From Phytoactinopolyspora mesophila (GTDB lineage: Bacteria > Actinomycetota > Actinomycetes > Jiangellales > Jiangellaceae), in assembly GCF_010122465.1 (NCBI RefSeq), contig NZ_WLZY01000001.1:1317710-1381709 (forward strand): 64,000 nucleotides of DNA, read 5' to 3'. Numbering within the stretch: position 1 is the first letter of the stretch; each line of letters starts with the position of its first letter. Below the pieces are notes generated by a model that saw only the letters and a program-made list of their open reading frames with translations, was not told where the DNA came from and made no database searches. The position numbers and the translations under genes were made by a program. This document shows positions 63,760 to 64,000 of this stretch, in pieces.

Positions 63760-64000
63760 ATGGAAACGACAGCCACACCCGAGACGCTCCTTGAGTGGTG
63801 AATAGACGCCCCGTACCCAGGTGGGAATATCATAGTCTACGAAAACCGACGCTGCCGAATACTCGAGGGCTCCACCTTGCCGAGGCCCTGGGATGTGTAC
63901 TATGCCGAAGAAGATCAATGTCCGTCTCACGAAAGATCTGGGTTGGCTGTGGAAAGTACATCGACTGATGGGCAGAAGTCATATATCTCGCGCAGTCGGT
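63760..64000 (+). pseudogene. gene start with in-frame TGA, cut by window end
   Basis: ATG 63760 stands 5-6 bases behind AAGGGG, 9 bases after the ABC operon. The frame reads METTATPETLLEW, then TGA at 63799-63801, then continues open to the window edge with IDAPYPGGNIIVYENRRC and beyond. The TGA follows TGG and could be a TGG-to-TGA change. I cannot identify the family from the visible 80 codons. It is annotated as probably broken; restart downstream is possible. Confidence 0.5.

Overview
The window is high-GC DNA with GTG/TTG starts, ATGA-coupled operons and regulator families (TetR, IclR, GntR, HxlR) typical of an actinomycete. A chromosomal origin is supported by pyrG (CTP synthase), a carB gene and two ABC transporter operons. 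I cannot name the genus from sequence alone.

Layout. 1-3.5 kb: end of a sugar ABC transporter operon (two permeases) coupled to two Gfo/Idh/MocA dehydrogenases. 3.5-16.6 kb: accessory DNA with an unassigned zinc-ribbon-like protein, a decayed formylglycine-generating-enzyme gene fused to an IS1634-type relic, a low-GC sugar-modification set (DegT aminotransferase, MDR dehydrogenase, Gfo/Idh), a 992-residue STAND/NB-ARC ATPase with an N-terminal DUF4297/Cap4-like nuclease (candidate anti-phage protein), and a dimethylformamidase-beta-like protein with a C-terminal propeller-like region. A three-repeat type I-E-like CRISPR relic follows. 17.6-26 kb: MFS pump with divergent TetR, HxlR with divergent DoxX, an XRE/ImmA-IrrE/PIN operon, an AbiEi-like protein and pyrG. 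26.2-44.4 kb: small GntR proteins, a class III aminotransferase with a divergent IclR, a LegB/LegC pair for nonulosonate-type sugars, TetR, SDR/IclR, an AraC - broken SDR - RmlA - MFS operon, a RidA/nitrilase pair and a NodU-type carbamoyltransferase. 44.7-49.7 kb: carB, a NeuC/LegG-type 2-epimerase and a decayed second legB. 49.7-57.8 kb is an insertion-sequence pile-up: an IS5 relic, an IS3 relic, an intact GT1 glycosyltransferase, a complete IS1634-family element split in frame by a group II intron, and an ISAs1 relic. 57.9-63.8 kb: a complete dipeptide/oligopeptide ABC operon (SBP, two permeases, two ATPases), then a gene with an in-frame TGA that runs off the window.

Two dispersed repeat families stand out. 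One is a ~70-bp imperfect palindrome present six times between 3.5 and 24.3 kb and not found elsewhere in the window. The other is a ~90-bp element with GGTGATC/GATCACC-type ends that lies near the first three copies.

The most system-like candidates are the nuclease-STAND protein at 10.6 kb, the XRE-ImmA-PIN operon at 20.9-22.7 kb, and the sugar/carbamoyl genes (legB, legC, legG, rmlA, carbamoyltransferase, carB, GT1), which look like dispersed parts of a surface-glycan pathway. All function calls are by reading protein motifs; no database search was run.
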